From Cliona cf. orientalis (lineage: Eukaryota > Porifera > Demospongiae > Clionaida > Clionaidae), in the NCBI GenBank assembly GCA_963930775.1, contig OZ005690.1, positions 8,354,225-8,418,224 of the forward strand: DNA of 64,000 bases, in the 5' to 3' direction. Positions 50,401 through 64,000 of this stretch are shown piece by piece. The translations under genes were made by a program, and so were the position numbers. The notes under the pieces were generated by a model. That model did not search any database and was not told the origin of the DNA. It saw only the letters and a program-made list of their open reading frames with translations. Within the stretch, counting starts at the first letter, position 1. Each line of letters begins with the position of its first letter.

Positions 50401-53400
50401 GTTTGTCTCTTACTGTGCTAGCTGCCGTATGCCTTGTTTCAATTGAATACAAAGTGCCATGGATTATCTATGCTTCTTTTATGCTAATGCATTGCATAGC
50501 TTTCATTGGAGTTAAGGCGATTGCTGCATGCTGACTTCATTGAGCTCTCAATGGACAAGAGAGTGACAGTAATGCATCGCTTATTTTCAAGAAAACGAAT
50601 GACGTTGTGTAGGTCTACCCTAATTTTGTTCATGCATGTGTGTGGCTATTATTCGAGGGTGGCTACTAAGTTTTTTCGCAGAGCTCCATGTGCAGCCACT
50701 ATTTGAGGGGGGCTACTAATCTGGGTGTGGCTTCTATTCAAATGAATGCATTGGAGTGCCGCAATAACCCTCACCACTACATGCATGCATGACTCATGTG
50801 CATGTATTGCATGGCTCACTGTACATAATATGTACCGTACTCGCTCTAATTATTCGAAGATTCTAATAGCCCGAACGGCAAGTTTAAGTATTTTATTTCC
50901 TTCCTAATTCGTTGAACATCTTGAATTTCAAGTTTTCTCATCCGCTCTAAATCAACCGAACGGCCACGCGGTACGGAATGGCAGGAGCTCGAGACAACTC
51001 TTCCACGTTCATCGAAGAGTGTGGCTACCACATCTTGGACAGCATATAAGAGCAGAAAGGTAACATAGACACAGACGGCGATCACTTTCCGATCGCTCCT
51101 GAGAGCACAGCGATACTGAGAACTCTAGAGCTGACAACGATAAACCTATAGCTAGTTGGACACCGACTGCTGTTTCTTCGTCGCTATAATAGTGCTTTCT
51201 ACATTTGCACCTGGTCCGTTATATTTACACTTGAACAAACCATTGCCCGAATTTATTTACTTTCTATTTAACACCGAACGGCGATATTAATAATTATTTT
51301 TGGCCGTTCAGATAATTAGAGCAAGTACGGTATGTTTGTTAAGAGTACTGAACTGTGTACATACCCTTCACCTAAACGTGGTTATGGTACTATTCAAGTC
51401 TCTTCATGATCTAAGAGTAAGAGGAAGGAAGCTGTCTATGTCACTGTATAAACTGAAAGCCTCTGTGACATACCTAAACTGAATTATGCACTTGAGAGCG
51501 ACTGCCTGTTTACACTGTCACTGCATTGACAACTGACCAGCAAAGCACAGAATGGCCAAGGATATATAGCTGGGGCAGGCCCGTATGCAGCCTTTCTCAA
51601 ATGGACTATGATGGCAGTTATGCTATGGGCATTACCCATAGCCCACCTATAGCTAGGGGGGTCTGGGGGCACACTCTCCCAGAAATTTTTGGAAATTTAT
51701 ATAGACTCTTTGAGGGTGATTCTGAGGCATTCTGGATAGTAACAGGCTTTTTGTAGGGCTCAGCCACCTTCACCTTTAATGAGTAAATACCCTGTGCTGT
51801 ACTATTCTCTGTTCATACTAGCTAGTTATAGTAGCTAGTTCTCTTCTGTACTATACATACTGCCATAGATCACGTAGTCTGATTCTATATTATTACATAG
51901 CTCTTGTACATTATTTTGGAAAGCAACGCATAGCTAATATGTTTGTGTAAAGAAGCATGTAAGTTACACTTACATTGTTTCCAATACTATGCTTGCTAAG
52001 TGGCCAAAAAAGAGGGTTTATTCCGAACCCCAACCCCCCTGCCTGTGAGGTAAGTGCCATGTAAATACAGACGGGCAACAGGTGCACACTACTACACCAC
52101 TGGGTAGGACGGGTAGGACTTAACATAATAATGTCCACTATTCCTTTATGCTGGGTATACCTCGAATGCATATACTTCCTCTCAGATGACCCTTACCATT
52201 TGGGACGGATTAATGGATAGATGGAAGGACGGACAAAAATTGACAAACGATTGTAGTAACCCTCCATCTATGCTTTGCGACGAGAGTTAATAAATACAGT
52301 AATTTAGCTATTACCTGAAGCGGTGCCTGTATGTCCATGGTGTTCTGGGACTTCACCAACAACTGATTCTCCATGATTATCTGTAGTGGTTACAATTATA
52401 GACGTGTACCCCAGCAAAAAATTCATAACCACATACACATACACACATGTACCCCAGCAAAAAAAGTCATAACCACATACACACACACACGTGTACCCCA
52501 GCAAAAAAAGTCATAACCACATACACACACACACGTGTACCCCAGCAAAAAAAGTCATAACCACATACACACACACACGTGTACCCCAGCAAAATATTAT
52601 AGCTAATATTATTATTAGGTGCTCCAATATATGCAACTCTAATTAAAAACGCCTATATTTTCAGGAAACGACTCTATCTACCCAAGTGAATAAAAATGGT
52701 CATAACTCCACTTGTGATCAACTTTTTCCTTGAAATTTGCACCATTGTATTGAATTTCAGCATAGACAGAGCTATCTATCCATGCTAAAATCTCACTATT
52801 AATGAAAAGTTTTCAAGGGTCTCAGAGCAGGTCACAATTAAGTTTTTAGTTACCGTATTTCCTCAATCAGACGCCGCGGCTACTATTAATTTCGAGCTTT
52901 GCTGGAGTGCGGCTACTAATCGAGGGCGGCTTTTATTAATTTGAAGCAACACCTCTTGGTGACATTGACACAATAGACTCGATTTTTAGGGACTGATTTT
53001 CGAATATTCGAGATAGATGATCGATAAATAAGCAGCAGAACCAAGCCAAGGACGTTTTCTGCCATGTTCTTGCCTCGAACTAACGATCGTTCATGGCTTG
53101 CTATCGTGGCCACGCCCACTTAATTGTGTTTGCGCATGCGTGCGGCTACTATTCGAGGGCGGCTACTATTTCTTTCCGCAGAGCTCCAAGTGTGGCTACT
53201 ATTCGAGGGCGGCTACTAATCGAGGGCGGCCTTTATTTGAGGAAATACAGTATTAGGAGATCACAAACATGCGCACACACACACACACACATCACACATA
53301 ATATTATAGTAAATTATGCATGCACATAAACTCTTGAATCAGGTGATGTGTATACTTCATTATATTGAATTCACACCTACCATGTTCATACATTGCTTCA

Positions 53401-53745
53401 ATAATCGATGCTAAATAATTTAACTGAGCCTGATGTAGACACTCCACTATATCTGCCCAAGAGCCGCCATCCGAAACTGCATAGTAATATTATTACTATA
53501 ATAGTTTAATATCATTAATAATAATTATGGACAATCACCTTTCAGCCACTCGTTGAAAATTTCCTCTACTATTGGTTTCACTTTGTAGTTATTGCTATCT
53601 TTAATAGCATATAGCCTCCCCCCATCTTCATCTTTCAAAAGACAGATAGCAAAAATGCTATAATCTGCTCCAATCCTTTGAAGGATATTCTCATTCCCTT
53701 CCTTTGTTTTGAAATGTTGTAAGGCTGGCAGCGATGGCCGTTCAG
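47476..53745 (-). CDS. Caspase (peptidase C14) with N-terminal death-like domain, copy B
   Basis: Five exons with matching phases: 53,745-53,539, 53,476-53,381, 52,380-52,315, 50,203-50,102 and 48,248-47,476, giving at least 414 residues; the first exon(s) are missing upstream. Exons 1-2 end in KPIVEEIFNEWL and SWADIVECLHQAQLNYLASIIE, the C-terminal helices of a death-fold domain. A short linker follows (EVPEHHGHTG). The last exon is the protease: NPTARGLGIIITND, then LFAFSGHG with the catalytic His, LLIDACRGS with the catalytic Cys, and a p10 part with MYRNGSAWMQEFARL and PDMYVRLLKEVHIYR. DACRG replaces the usual QACRG. Likely an initiator-type cell-death or immune protease recruited through the death fold. 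No frame lesion was seen. Confidence 0.85.
48859..49665. mobile_element. GC-rich inverted-repeat core of copy-B insert
   Basis: Arms about 48,859-48,990 and 49,510-49,665 share CTACGGTGGCCGAGA, GACACTGCCG and GGCCGCC-rich blocks in opposite orientation, ending inward in GCGCCCACCAAA-like sequence. The whole insert relative to copy A spans about 48,690-49,800. The interior has no recognised gene. It lies in the intron just upstream of the caspase protease exon. Confidence 0.7.
50833..51332. mobile_element. TA-flanked MITE with TACCGTACT ends (500 bp), copy B only
   Basis: Left TACCGTACTCGCTCTAATTA, right (inverted) TACCGTACTTGCTCTAATTA. A TA duplication fits a Tc1/mariner-type element. The copy-A site near 22,695 is uninterrupted. 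A 79-codon minus-strand frame (51,085-50,846, LFDERGRVVSS) is unrecognised and could be a transposase relic. Confidence 0.8.
52400..52592. repeat. About 43-bp minisatellite, roughly 5 units (copy B)
   Basis: Units of TCATAACCACATACACACAC and CGTGTACCCCAGCAAAAAAAG; the last three are nearly identical, indicating recent expansion relative to copy A. Confidence 0.85.
52853..53250. mobile_element. TA-flanked MITE with CCGTATTTCCTCAA ends, copy B only
   Basis: Left TACCGTATTTCCTCAATC and right (inverted) TACTGTATTTCCTCAAATAA. The interior repeats GGCTACTATTCGAGGGCGG in many copies. The copy-A site (near 24,550) is empty. Related GAGGGTGGCTACTA fragments occur in both copies at about 22,520 and 50,650. 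Fits a mariner-type MITE. Confidence 0.8.
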
Positions 53746-55174
53746 CTATAGCATAATACCAATGTTAATGCACATGCAATATTCAAGTCATTGTGTTTTA
53801 CGCAAGAGTATTTTAGCAGTAAGAGTGTGCAATTGGAACTTGCATAGTAGCATTCTACTAAGTTAACATTGATATCATTGTCACTCACCAATATTATTGA
53901 ATAAGCTACTAACCATCTATAGTGTACCATAGTCCTCTTTGCAGTTGTAGTAGCTAGCTGTGGTCTGTCAGGCTCAAAGGTTACTCATCTGCACTGCTAT
54001 ACCACCCCTTCTGGCTATAGAACTAAGAAAACTGCTGCTGTGGCTCACCTTAGAATGTTTTAGAAGAAAATTCGTTTGAGATTGGACTGGTAGGGCTGGT
54101 AGTTTGTCTCAAAAACTATCGAAATAGGCATGGTTTTGCCACAAAGTGGGCTTGGGCTTCTAAAATTTCGCACATACTTTGCATGCAAGGGTGTACTACA
54201 ACCCCGCTTCTAGAAATCCTGAATCCGCCACTGGGAACAAGTTTGCATGTAGTTCAACACTCCTGTCTAATCTACTCCTGGTTTTAATCATGTGCTATAT
54301 AGTTGTCCTGTAGGTAGAACTCACTTGATTTTATAGAATCCACATATGAAACCCAACTAGTAACTGAAATGAAAGGGTTAATCATGGTTAGTGTATGCGC
54401 AGCAAAAATCGAATCTGACTCTGAGACTATAATACCAAATAAAATTAATGCAACACATTAAAAAATCCATCATAGATTAAACAGTAAATTAATTTCCAGT
54501 GATTTCATAGAGATGTCAGATTATTTAGATAATCTTTTACTACTCAATTACAGAGTGATTATGCCATGATTTTGTTGCATATTTCTGGTGGTGTCTATTC
54601 CCGCCTATGGCGTATAGATTGATCTACTGCCAGGGTAATAGCTAATACTGGATATTGCCCTATGGCTATGCATAATTCCAATGTCAACGTTTACCTCGTT
54701 AGCGCCACAGTGGAGTAGGAAACGGGGGGCCAGGGGGAACAATTCCCCCTCCACCCCCCCTCCCAAAATCATGTTTGATACATAGTTCAGTGTATATCTA
54801 ATTTCCATTATGTATCAGACTTTCCTTACAAACCCCTGGTTTGAATTACTAAATTACGACCGCTACAAAAGAATAATATTGTGGTCACAAACTTCAGTAA
54901 TCAAAGCTACACCCACAATTTGTATCGGTGGCCCCCACAACATGCGATTGCTTCCTACTCCACTGTGCCAGGATCAAAGGTGGAATGGTAAGAAATTGGC
55001 TGTGTTCTAAGAGAAATCTTGCAGACATAATAAAGTGAGCATATGATCGGTGGTATAATGGTGTGTATAGGTTGGGAAGCATGAACTAACTTAGTTTTCA
55101 GCAATGGAGATAAATCTCAGCCTTGCCCATCCCTCAAGCTACCTCCAGAAAAGTGGGGGTGCTATAGCACACCT

Positions 55175-55178
<4 letters not shown>

Positions 55179-55209
<31 letters not shown>
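55179..55209. repeat. Poly(C) tract, about 30 bases
   Basis: An uninterrupted C run at the edge of a CCTACGCCTATG repeat end. Similar runs occur near 21,090 (G), 21,236, 26,142, 26,567, 40,027, 49,825 and 59,290 (G). Exact length is likely unstable or unreliable. Confidence 0.85.
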
Positions 55210-55210
<1 letters not shown>

Positions 55211-56281
55211 TTCCTACGCCTATGTGAATAGGGCAATAATATTATTATCATGATACTGCTCGTGACAGCTGACTACTATGGGTACCTGACCCAGTGGTCT
55301 GACTCAGACACCACACCTGTATAGGGCTGTCACAACAAGTGCTGTATGGAAGCCATTAGTAGTGCACTCATGCGTAACCACAATTCCCCCACGCTGTATG
55401 TGGTTACTGCACTCATGCAGCTGTCCATACAATAATATAATATTATGAGCACGATACTATAATAATAATATTATTGTAATAATATTATTATACTCATAAA
55501 TATAGCAACCAAGGGTGGTATTACAGCGATTTATATTACAGTACAAAGCACCAGCAGTAAAAACCGCTAATACCACGAGTGGGCATACTATTTGTACTAC
55601 GGGAAGTGCTGATCATGCATGAGGTAGCTACTTTATGTCACAATGTAAACTTTTCCAGACAATTAAGAGAATAGGTCACACAAGCTCCTATAAAAAGCCA
55701 GCCCAGTTCTGCCCGTATTCTATATTATAGTGTAGAGGAAGCTAATAAAGTTTTTATTCAGTGGCTACGTGGAGCTAGCTGGTTTAAAAGTGAGGATGGC
55801 TGGTCATTTGAACCGAGAAAACTTGCTTCTGCCTATGGGGCTCTTGACAAAATTTAATTTTGAACTGCAGCTATAATATGGGGTTGCCACCTACTAGGTA
55901 CCACATGCTACAAACGCACCAGGATCTTCTACAGAATCTGATGTTTACACTAATCGCGAGCTCAACAATGTCATGCAGGTTCGCAAACCAGTTGTAGCTA
56001 CGTATATTATAGCTGCATGGATATCATAGCAAAAAGACCGATATGGCATGGCATGCATATGGCAGCCCGGGAGAGCTGTTCTGCATATTCTGTGGATAGG
56101 TAGCTAGCAGTGTTTTGGATCCTTGTCTAATCTTTCGACAGCCCATGGCACTCCAGCAACCGGAAGCCTATTATGAGGTATTCGTGGTGGCTGTTACTTA
56201 CTAGGTAAAATCTGCAGGAACGCATGCTATATAACATGTTATAGCACGCTACTTATAGCACGGTCTGGGGGACACTTATTA

Positions 56282-56848
56282 CTGTATAGCTCCAAATTTT
56301 TGTGGCACAATATTTTCATGAATTTCGTGATTAATTTTGACTTTGATCACGAAATTTTCCTGACGAAAATTTTTCTCAGTATTACTGTGGATGTGGCTGC
56401 GCTCTGTGTGCACAGCAAGCTTAATTGTGCGTACGTGTAAGAATGCGATACTAGTGAACGTGTGAACTGTCTCAGTGTCTATTGAATCGCTTACTTTCAG
56501 AAAATGAGCAAAAGTCGCCTAACAAATCCACAAGGACCTTTGTCTTAACAACTCCTTCATCTCTTGTATCGACTCCGCCAACAATCACGTTGAAGAGATG
56601 GCCAAATAGACGACAGTAGAAGGCACTAAAGACAGAAAGACTCTTAGAGACGCCCGTATAAGTCTTGTCTATAGTTTCTTTCTCTTCACATTAGCATGCA
56701 CTGTACCAGCCCAACACTGATCCACGTGCAAACATGGTGGTAGATCTAATCACGAAAAAATCTGGCGGTTACGAAATAATTATTTTTATCACAAAAATTT
56801 TCAATCATGGGATTTTCAGTAATTACACGAAAATTTGGAGCTATACGG
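56282..56848. mobile_element. TA-flanked MITE with CCGTATAGCTCC-type ends (567 bp), copy B only
   Basis: Left CTGTATAGCTCCAAATTTT, right AAATTTGGAGCTATACGG, flanked by TA. Copy A has the intact site ATTATTACTTATAGTCACC near 27,650. The interior includes ACGAAATTTTCC-type inverted blocks. No transposase. Confidence 0.85.
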
Positions 56849-57157
56849 TACTTATAGTCACCTCATCCATGCTATGCTTGGTTTATACAACTGGCGGTGC
56901 CTTTGATCTGTATGGCTTTCATACGTAGTACAAGTTTGGCTATACATCATCATAATAATAATAGTGTAGCTATAACAGCCATGACCAGTCCTATAATAAT
57001 TATATATTCATCTCTCGTGCCATATATATATACCCCTTTCCTTTGGATTGGGATCCTTTGTGACATAATAATAATTATAGCTGCAATCATGGATGTAAAC
57101 TTGCATGTTTGTGAACACTCTCACAGTAAACTCAATTTCCCAGGATTTATAACTATA

Positions 57158-57371
57158 TGTGGCAGTCCCAGGTAGAAATCAAAGATTATTCCTAGTCAAT
57201 TTTGACCACTTTTTTGAATTTGAAGCTTCATAACTCAGAAATGGTAGCATCCCAGAACTTCACATTTAGTTTAGAGATACTACAATCACCTTAGAATAGG
57301 TATCTAAAATTTGGGACTAAACTATCAAGAGATGTTAAAAATATAATCGATTTCTACCTGGGACTGCCACA
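57158..57371. mobile_element. TA-flanked MITE with TGTGGCAGTCCCAGG ends (214 bp), copy B only
   Basis: About 23-bp near-perfect inverted ends TGTGGCAGTCCCAGGTAG. TA on both sides (57,156-57,157 and 57,372-57,373). The site in copy A near 33,795 has no insert. Confidence 0.85.
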
Positions 57372-58401
57372 TATTATTATTATTATCTCCAAAACATTAT
57401 AATTAAAATAAAGCCTATAGCTACCCAGTGTGGGATACTCTATTATATTATGTACTGACCCATGCATGATCAACTAGAACAGGTACTGATTATTATACAG
57501 TAGCTATATTATAGCCTATAGAGAGTTAGACTCTAATTATCACAAATACTGTGATTTGATTGGTTAAAAACAAGGGTTCTACTAATTGACTGAGTTACTT
57601 AGAATCTACTTTGAAAGCTATAGTTTTATAGTTCTTTAGGCAACAACATAATATTATAAGAAGTTACTAATTAAGAAACAGCATGCTAGAGTCTAAACAA
57701 GTGAGATACTTCGAATTCAGCCAATGGGATCTAGCTATAGTCTTTAGAATACTTCAGACACTTAGCTAGCTAGCTACTTCGGAATTCAGTTATAGCTAGT
57801 TATCAGTGTCTTCAGTATTCTAAATTCTGTAGATGCTTTGGCTTCAGTGTCTAACTTAAAAATGTCTTTCTTCTTACAGGAGGTAAAGATAATATAGCTA
57901 TAATTACAATGATGAGCTCTTAATAATTATTGGTATCCAGCTACATACACGATAGTCATCACCTATTAATTAATCAACTTACAAATAATCAACACTGCAA
58001 CCAAAGGCTTCATGTTTGGAGTGGCGCGCGAGACTAGCTCACCCCTAGCATTTAGACCACTCCCTATAAGTCGATCCATAGCTCTGTGTTTATGACGCTC
58101 CTCATCTTTCAGGGGGCAAACCTCTCCTACGGAGTCATGCTATTATGGGCATGTCGCGGGCGAGCGCGAGTACGTTCGTCCCCAGATAGGGGGCGGGGTC
58201 ATGGGACGCGCCCATCTCTGCGCATGCGCACATGCGTCAGTCGATCGCGAGTCCCCAATCTGTACATTATTACGTCGTACAACTGCAATATTAAATTTTA
58301 ACCTCATAACATGTACATAGTTTACAATTGTGGTGTGCATAAAAATGTTACTATACAATAATAGAGAGTTGTTTAAAGACTTGTAGATGATGTTGTGTCA
58401 C

Positions 58402-63126
<4,725 letters not shown>

Positions 63127-63342
63127 CCTTGCCTTGTGTTTTTCCTTTAATACAATTACAGCGCCTTCTTATGATCTGAATAGTTCACAGCTAGCTGGCT
63201 GTCTGTTTTCCCTCCAAAAGTTGCCGCGCGCGGGCACTGGGCCGTGGGCGGAGTCGAGTACGGGCATGCGCAATGGACGAGGCTACACAAGGGCTACAAC
63301 AAAATGCGTGTATCACAACCACGTGGGGAAGTGTTGTTTGAG
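63127..63342. promoter_or_regulatory. Probable bidirectional promoter of TYMS and a divergent gene
   Basis: 216 bp separate the TYMS ATG (minus) from an open exon on plus. The plus side is CpG-rich and contains GGGCGGAGTC (GC box) and GGCATGCGCAATG (NRF-1-like), with no TATA box. This is typical of compact housekeeping promoters. Sites are inferred from motif resemblance only. Confidence 0.45.
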
Positions 63343-63564
63343 ATGGCCATGGAGTCAGAGGATCGTGTATCAGACGCAGTGAGAGTGATAGAGAGAGGAG
63401 GAGGGCATCCACATCACGAGGCAATGGCGGCGGTCATGGCCAGGATCCTCGCCTCAGCCACACCGCCGGGCCCGGGATCAGCTTCTAAAATCCAGGAGAG
63501 GAAGAGGAAGGGAGGAGGGAAGAGAATAGAGCAAAATATTAAGAGAAAGAGAAGAAAAATGAAG
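63343..63564 (+). CDS. First exon of an unidentified basic protein (74 codons)
   Basis: Starts MAMESEDRVSDAVRV (a second ATG lies two codons on) and runs 74 codons to a GT donor after KRKRRKMK. It has a helical segment HHEAMAAVMARILASA, a Pro/Gly/Ser linker and a strongly basic tail (QERKRKGGGKR, KRKRRK), suggesting a nucleolar or nuclear protein. The AM-x-x-VM-x-x-IL then basic layout recalls the conserved core of RRP15-like ribosome-biogenesis proteins, but this is weak. It is divergent from TYMS; the rest lies beyond the window or the terminal MITE. Confidence 0.5.
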
Positions 63565-63627
63565 GTAGTAAAAGTTGCAATATCCCTGGTATTATTTTCT
63601 AATTTTAATATGCAGATGTCATTTAGG

Positions 63628-63985
63628 TAGTCTCTCGCAGCCAGACTCTCTCAGGGAAAAGGGGGAGGGAGAGTCTGGTAAAGTGCTATACATCGAGTTG
63701 TCCCAGCGCCTCGTACGAGGCGCGACCAATCAGATTGCATCTTTAGTTTGCGGTGGCATATCCGATTGTGAACGGAGAATAAACACACGTGTGCAACGGT
63801 ATCTCGTCCGTTCATAATCGGATACGCCACCGCAAACTATGTAATGCCATAAAGATGCAATCTGATTGGTCGCGCCTCGTACGAGGCGCTGGGACAACTC
63901 GATGTATAGCACTTTACCAGACTCTCTCCCTCCCTTTCCCCCTCCCCCTTTTCCCTGAGAGAGAGAGTCTGGCTGCGCGAGACTA
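63628..63985. mobile_element. MULE-like foldback MITE (358 bp, 9-bp target duplication)
   Basis: Arms of about 150 bp begin TAGTCTCTCGCAGCCAGACT. TCATTTAGG is duplicated exactly (63,619-63,627 and 63,986-63,994). The arms contain GCGCCTCGTACGAGGCGC and an internal palindrome ending AAACTATG. The 9-bp duplication and TAG-start match the MITE at 5,832. Confidence 0.9.
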
Positions 63986-64000
63986 TCATTTAGGCCATAC

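Larger units (their letters stand above)
53746..57060. other. Upstream flank of caspase B; no confirmed exon
   Basis: Parallels 25,042-27,863. Holds a TGGCGGATTCAGG repeat end near 54,227, a C tract at about 55,179-55,209 and TAATATTAT repeats. The first caspase exon and promoter should lie here; I could not place them. Confidence 0.4.

Overview
This is a piece of an animal nuclear genome, not a prokaryotic one. Every gene that can be followed is split by GT-AG introns, and the sequence is full of MITEs, long inverted repeats and decayed LINE retrotransposons. A caspase with a death-fold N-terminal part, a metazoan-type thymidylate synthase and AT-rich sequence with scattered GGGCGTG boxes suggest an early-branching marine invertebrate. 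A demosponge is my best guess; that is inference, not proof.

Layout. 0-10 kb is repeats: a broken ZSWIM/FAR1-type (MULE-derived) gene with an in-frame stop, a 12-unit satellite of about 147 bp, an inverted TGGACTGGAC-rich element holding a MITE, and a 5'-truncated LINE. 10.7-17.5 kb starts with cysteine-rich exons resembling KDZ-transposon proteins. These run into a large palindrome with 1.39-kb arms and a 1.05-kb spacer; one arm is split by a 1.75-kb GC-box-rich insert. 17.5-19.1 kb has a lone TYMS last-exon fragment and a 960-bp foldback element.

The backbone of the rest is a direct segmental duplication. Copy A is about 20.0-41.0 kb and copy B about 47.5-62.0 kb. Each carries a minus-strand caspase followed, at higher coordinates, by minus-strand thymidylate synthase exons. 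Copy B is intact where I could read it: a TYMS of 8 exons whose phases add up to 339 residues, and at least 5 caspase exons in one open frame with SGHG and DACRG. Copy A is dead or altered: its caspase has Cys to Ser in the active site, a nonsense codon and two frameshifts. Its TYMS lacks exons 1-2 and has one nonsense codon and one frameshift. LINE remnants separate the two copies.

Copy A also holds the most interesting mobile element (28,036-33,691): a complete DNA transposon with matched terminal inverted repeats and a perfect 6-bp target duplication, CATCAT. It has two convergent, intron-bearing genes, both fully open after splicing: a 413-residue DDE integrase-type transposase and a 385-residue partner with a RING-like zinc domain. 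Because A and B are duplicates, they show which MITEs moved after the duplication, with empty sites visible in the other copy.

All statements come from reading the sequence by eye; family names rest on recalled motifs, and no alignment or database search was run.
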